A stretch of DNA of 64,000 nucleotides from Ostreococcus lucimarinus CCE9901. Taxonomy: Eukaryota; Chlorophyta; Mamiellophyceae; Mamiellales; Bathycoccaceae. Positions 63,250 to 64,000 of the stretch are shown in pieces. The notes below the pieces were generated by a model, which searched no databases, was not told the origin of the DNA, and saw only the letters and a program-made list of their open reading frames with translations. The stretch lies in the NCBI RefSeq assembly GCF_000092065.1, contig NC_009355.1:62001-126000 (forward strand), read 5' to 3'. Position 1 is the first letter of the stretch. Each line of letters opens with the position of its first letter. Made by a program: the position numbers and the translations under genes.

Positions 63250-64000
63250 ATGTTCCGCCGAGCCGGCGACAAATTTGCCGCGCGAACCGCGCGCGCGACG
63301 TTCGCGCTCTTCGGCGACGTCACCGCGTCCACGCGCGTTCCGCGCGCGTCGTCTCGCGCGCGACGGTTCGCCCAACCGTCAGCCATCGCCATCGCGCGCG
63401 AATTCGCCGACGACGCGCACAATCGCGTGCGCTACCCTTCGCCCGAGGTGAAGATCGGCCAGCCCGCGCCGCAGTTCGATTCTCCCGCGTGCGTCGACGG
63501 CGATCTCGGCCGGGTGAAGCTGAGCGATTACCTCGGGAAGTATTGCGTGGTGTTCTTCTACCCGCTCGACTTTACGTTTGTGTGCCCGACGGAGATCACG
63601 GCGTTTAACGATCGCGCGGATGAATTCGAAGCGCTGAACACGAAAGTGATAGCGGTGTCGACGGATAGTGAGTACTCGCACTTGGCGTGGACGATGATGG
63701 AACGCGAACGAGGCGGTTTGGGGGCGATGCGGATACCGATCGTGAGCGACCGGACGAAGGAGATCAGCGCCAAGTACGGAGTGCTGTTCGAAGACCGAGG
63801 AATTGCGCTGAGAGGGCTGTTTATCATCGACGACGAGGGGATCGTGCAGCAGATCACGATGAATAACTTGCCCGTGGGGCGGAGCGTGGACGAGACGCTG
63901 CGGCTCGTGCGAGCGTTTCAGTACACGGCGGAACACGGCGAGGTGTGTCCGGCGGGATGGACGCCCGGTGCGCCCACGATGATCGATGATCCTGAAAAGT
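63250..64000 (+). CDS. 2-Cys peroxiredoxin, organelle-targeted (C-terminus outside window)
   Basis: Open from ATG 63250 to the end of the window, 250 codons so far. The first ~48 residues ([20 protein letters not shown]...) are an amphipathic, basic presequence, plastid or mitochondrial. The peroxiredoxin core has [29 protein letters not shown] (peroxidatic Cys ~112), [24 protein letters not shown] (contains the GG(L/V/I)G signature of hydrogen-peroxide-sensitive enzymes) and [11 protein letters not shown] (resolving Cys ~232). It scavenges peroxides with thioredoxin or NTRC as reductant. The YF motif that would complete the sensitivity signature lies past the window end. Confidence 0.94.
   Translation, partial: MFRRAGDKFAARTARATFALFGDVTASTRVPRASSRARRFAQPSAIAIAREFADDAHNRVRYPSPEVKIGQPAPQFDSPACVDGDLGRVKLSDYLGKYCVVFFYPLDFTFVCPTEITAFNDRADEFEALNTKVIAVSTDSEYSHLAWTMMERERGGLGAMRIPIVSDRTKEISAKYGVLFEDRGIALRGLFIIDDEGIVQQITMNNLPVGRSVDETLRLVRAFQYTAEHGEVCPAGWTPGAPTMIDDPEK

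Noticed and set aside
1-64000. tRNA, rRNA, transposons, viral genes, and prokaryotic-type operons, riboswitches or origins.
   Set aside because: No cloverleaf-like blocks, rRNA cores, transposase or integrase motifs, or terminal repeats were recognised when reading the gaps; a covariance-model scan would be needed to be certain for small RNAs.

Overview
The window is nuclear DNA of a very compact, GC-rich green picoalga. It is most likely a member of the Mamiellales close to Ostreococcus. This is inferred from plant-type genes (a DENN-WD40 SCD1 homologue, CURT1, 2-Cys peroxiredoxin, several plastid-type transit peptides), gene spacing of usually 20-250 bp, and short introns with GTGCGT or GTACGT donors and an ACTGAC-type branch site. 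No rRNA, tRNA, transposon or CRISPR array was seen. The window cuts one gene at each end: the 3' end of an unknown membrane-protein-like gene (1-150) and a 2-Cys peroxiredoxin (63250 onward). Layout. 0-10 kb: methionine aminopeptidase 1 carrying a nucleoplasmin-like domain, mitochondrial pyruvate carrier, a TFIIIC-delta-like WD protein, phosphopantothenate-cysteine ligase, proteasome RPN3, SRP19, a mitochondrial carrier and a Spo12-like protein. 10-20 kb: a voltage-gated K+ channel, an unknown basic protein, SCD1, a family-16-type methyltransferase whose start mirrors the SCD1 start in an inverted repeat, and a plastid YwbE-RRM protein. 20-30 kb: ribosomal protein L3 with a start codon split by an intron, CURT1, two unknown proteins and an ABCB6/HMT1-type half transporter. 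30-41 kb: DUF1764-like protein, EamA transporter, plastid rhodanese, LC8 dynein light chain, RPF1, MATE transporter, P2X receptor, aldo-keto reductase, an unknown coiled-coil protein and a GDSL esterase. 41-49 kb: bacterial-type polyphosphate kinase PPK1, AFG1-type ATPase with an EF-hand, hotdog thioesterase, a possible 42-residue membrane peptide and an AFG2/SPATA5-type AAA ATPase. 49-60.3 kb: one uninterrupted 11-kb reading frame for a 3675-residue, apparently plastid-targeted coiled-coil protein built from several generations of tandem repeats. 60.8-64 kb: a fused LeuC-LeuD isopropylmalate isomerase and the peroxiredoxin. These are ordinary nuclear genes placed side by side and not operons. 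Many are divergent pairs whose start codons lie 20-250 bp apart, so bidirectional promoters must be common. All eleven introns placed here sit near gene 5' ends. Most notable are the giant repeat protein with its recurring KYTLPQ-type motif, the inverted repeat holding two divergent start codons, the split L3 start codon, and several domain fusions (nucleoplasmin-like with MetAP, AFG1 with EF-hand, P2X with a degenerate EF-hand tail, YwbE with RRM, LeuC with LeuD).
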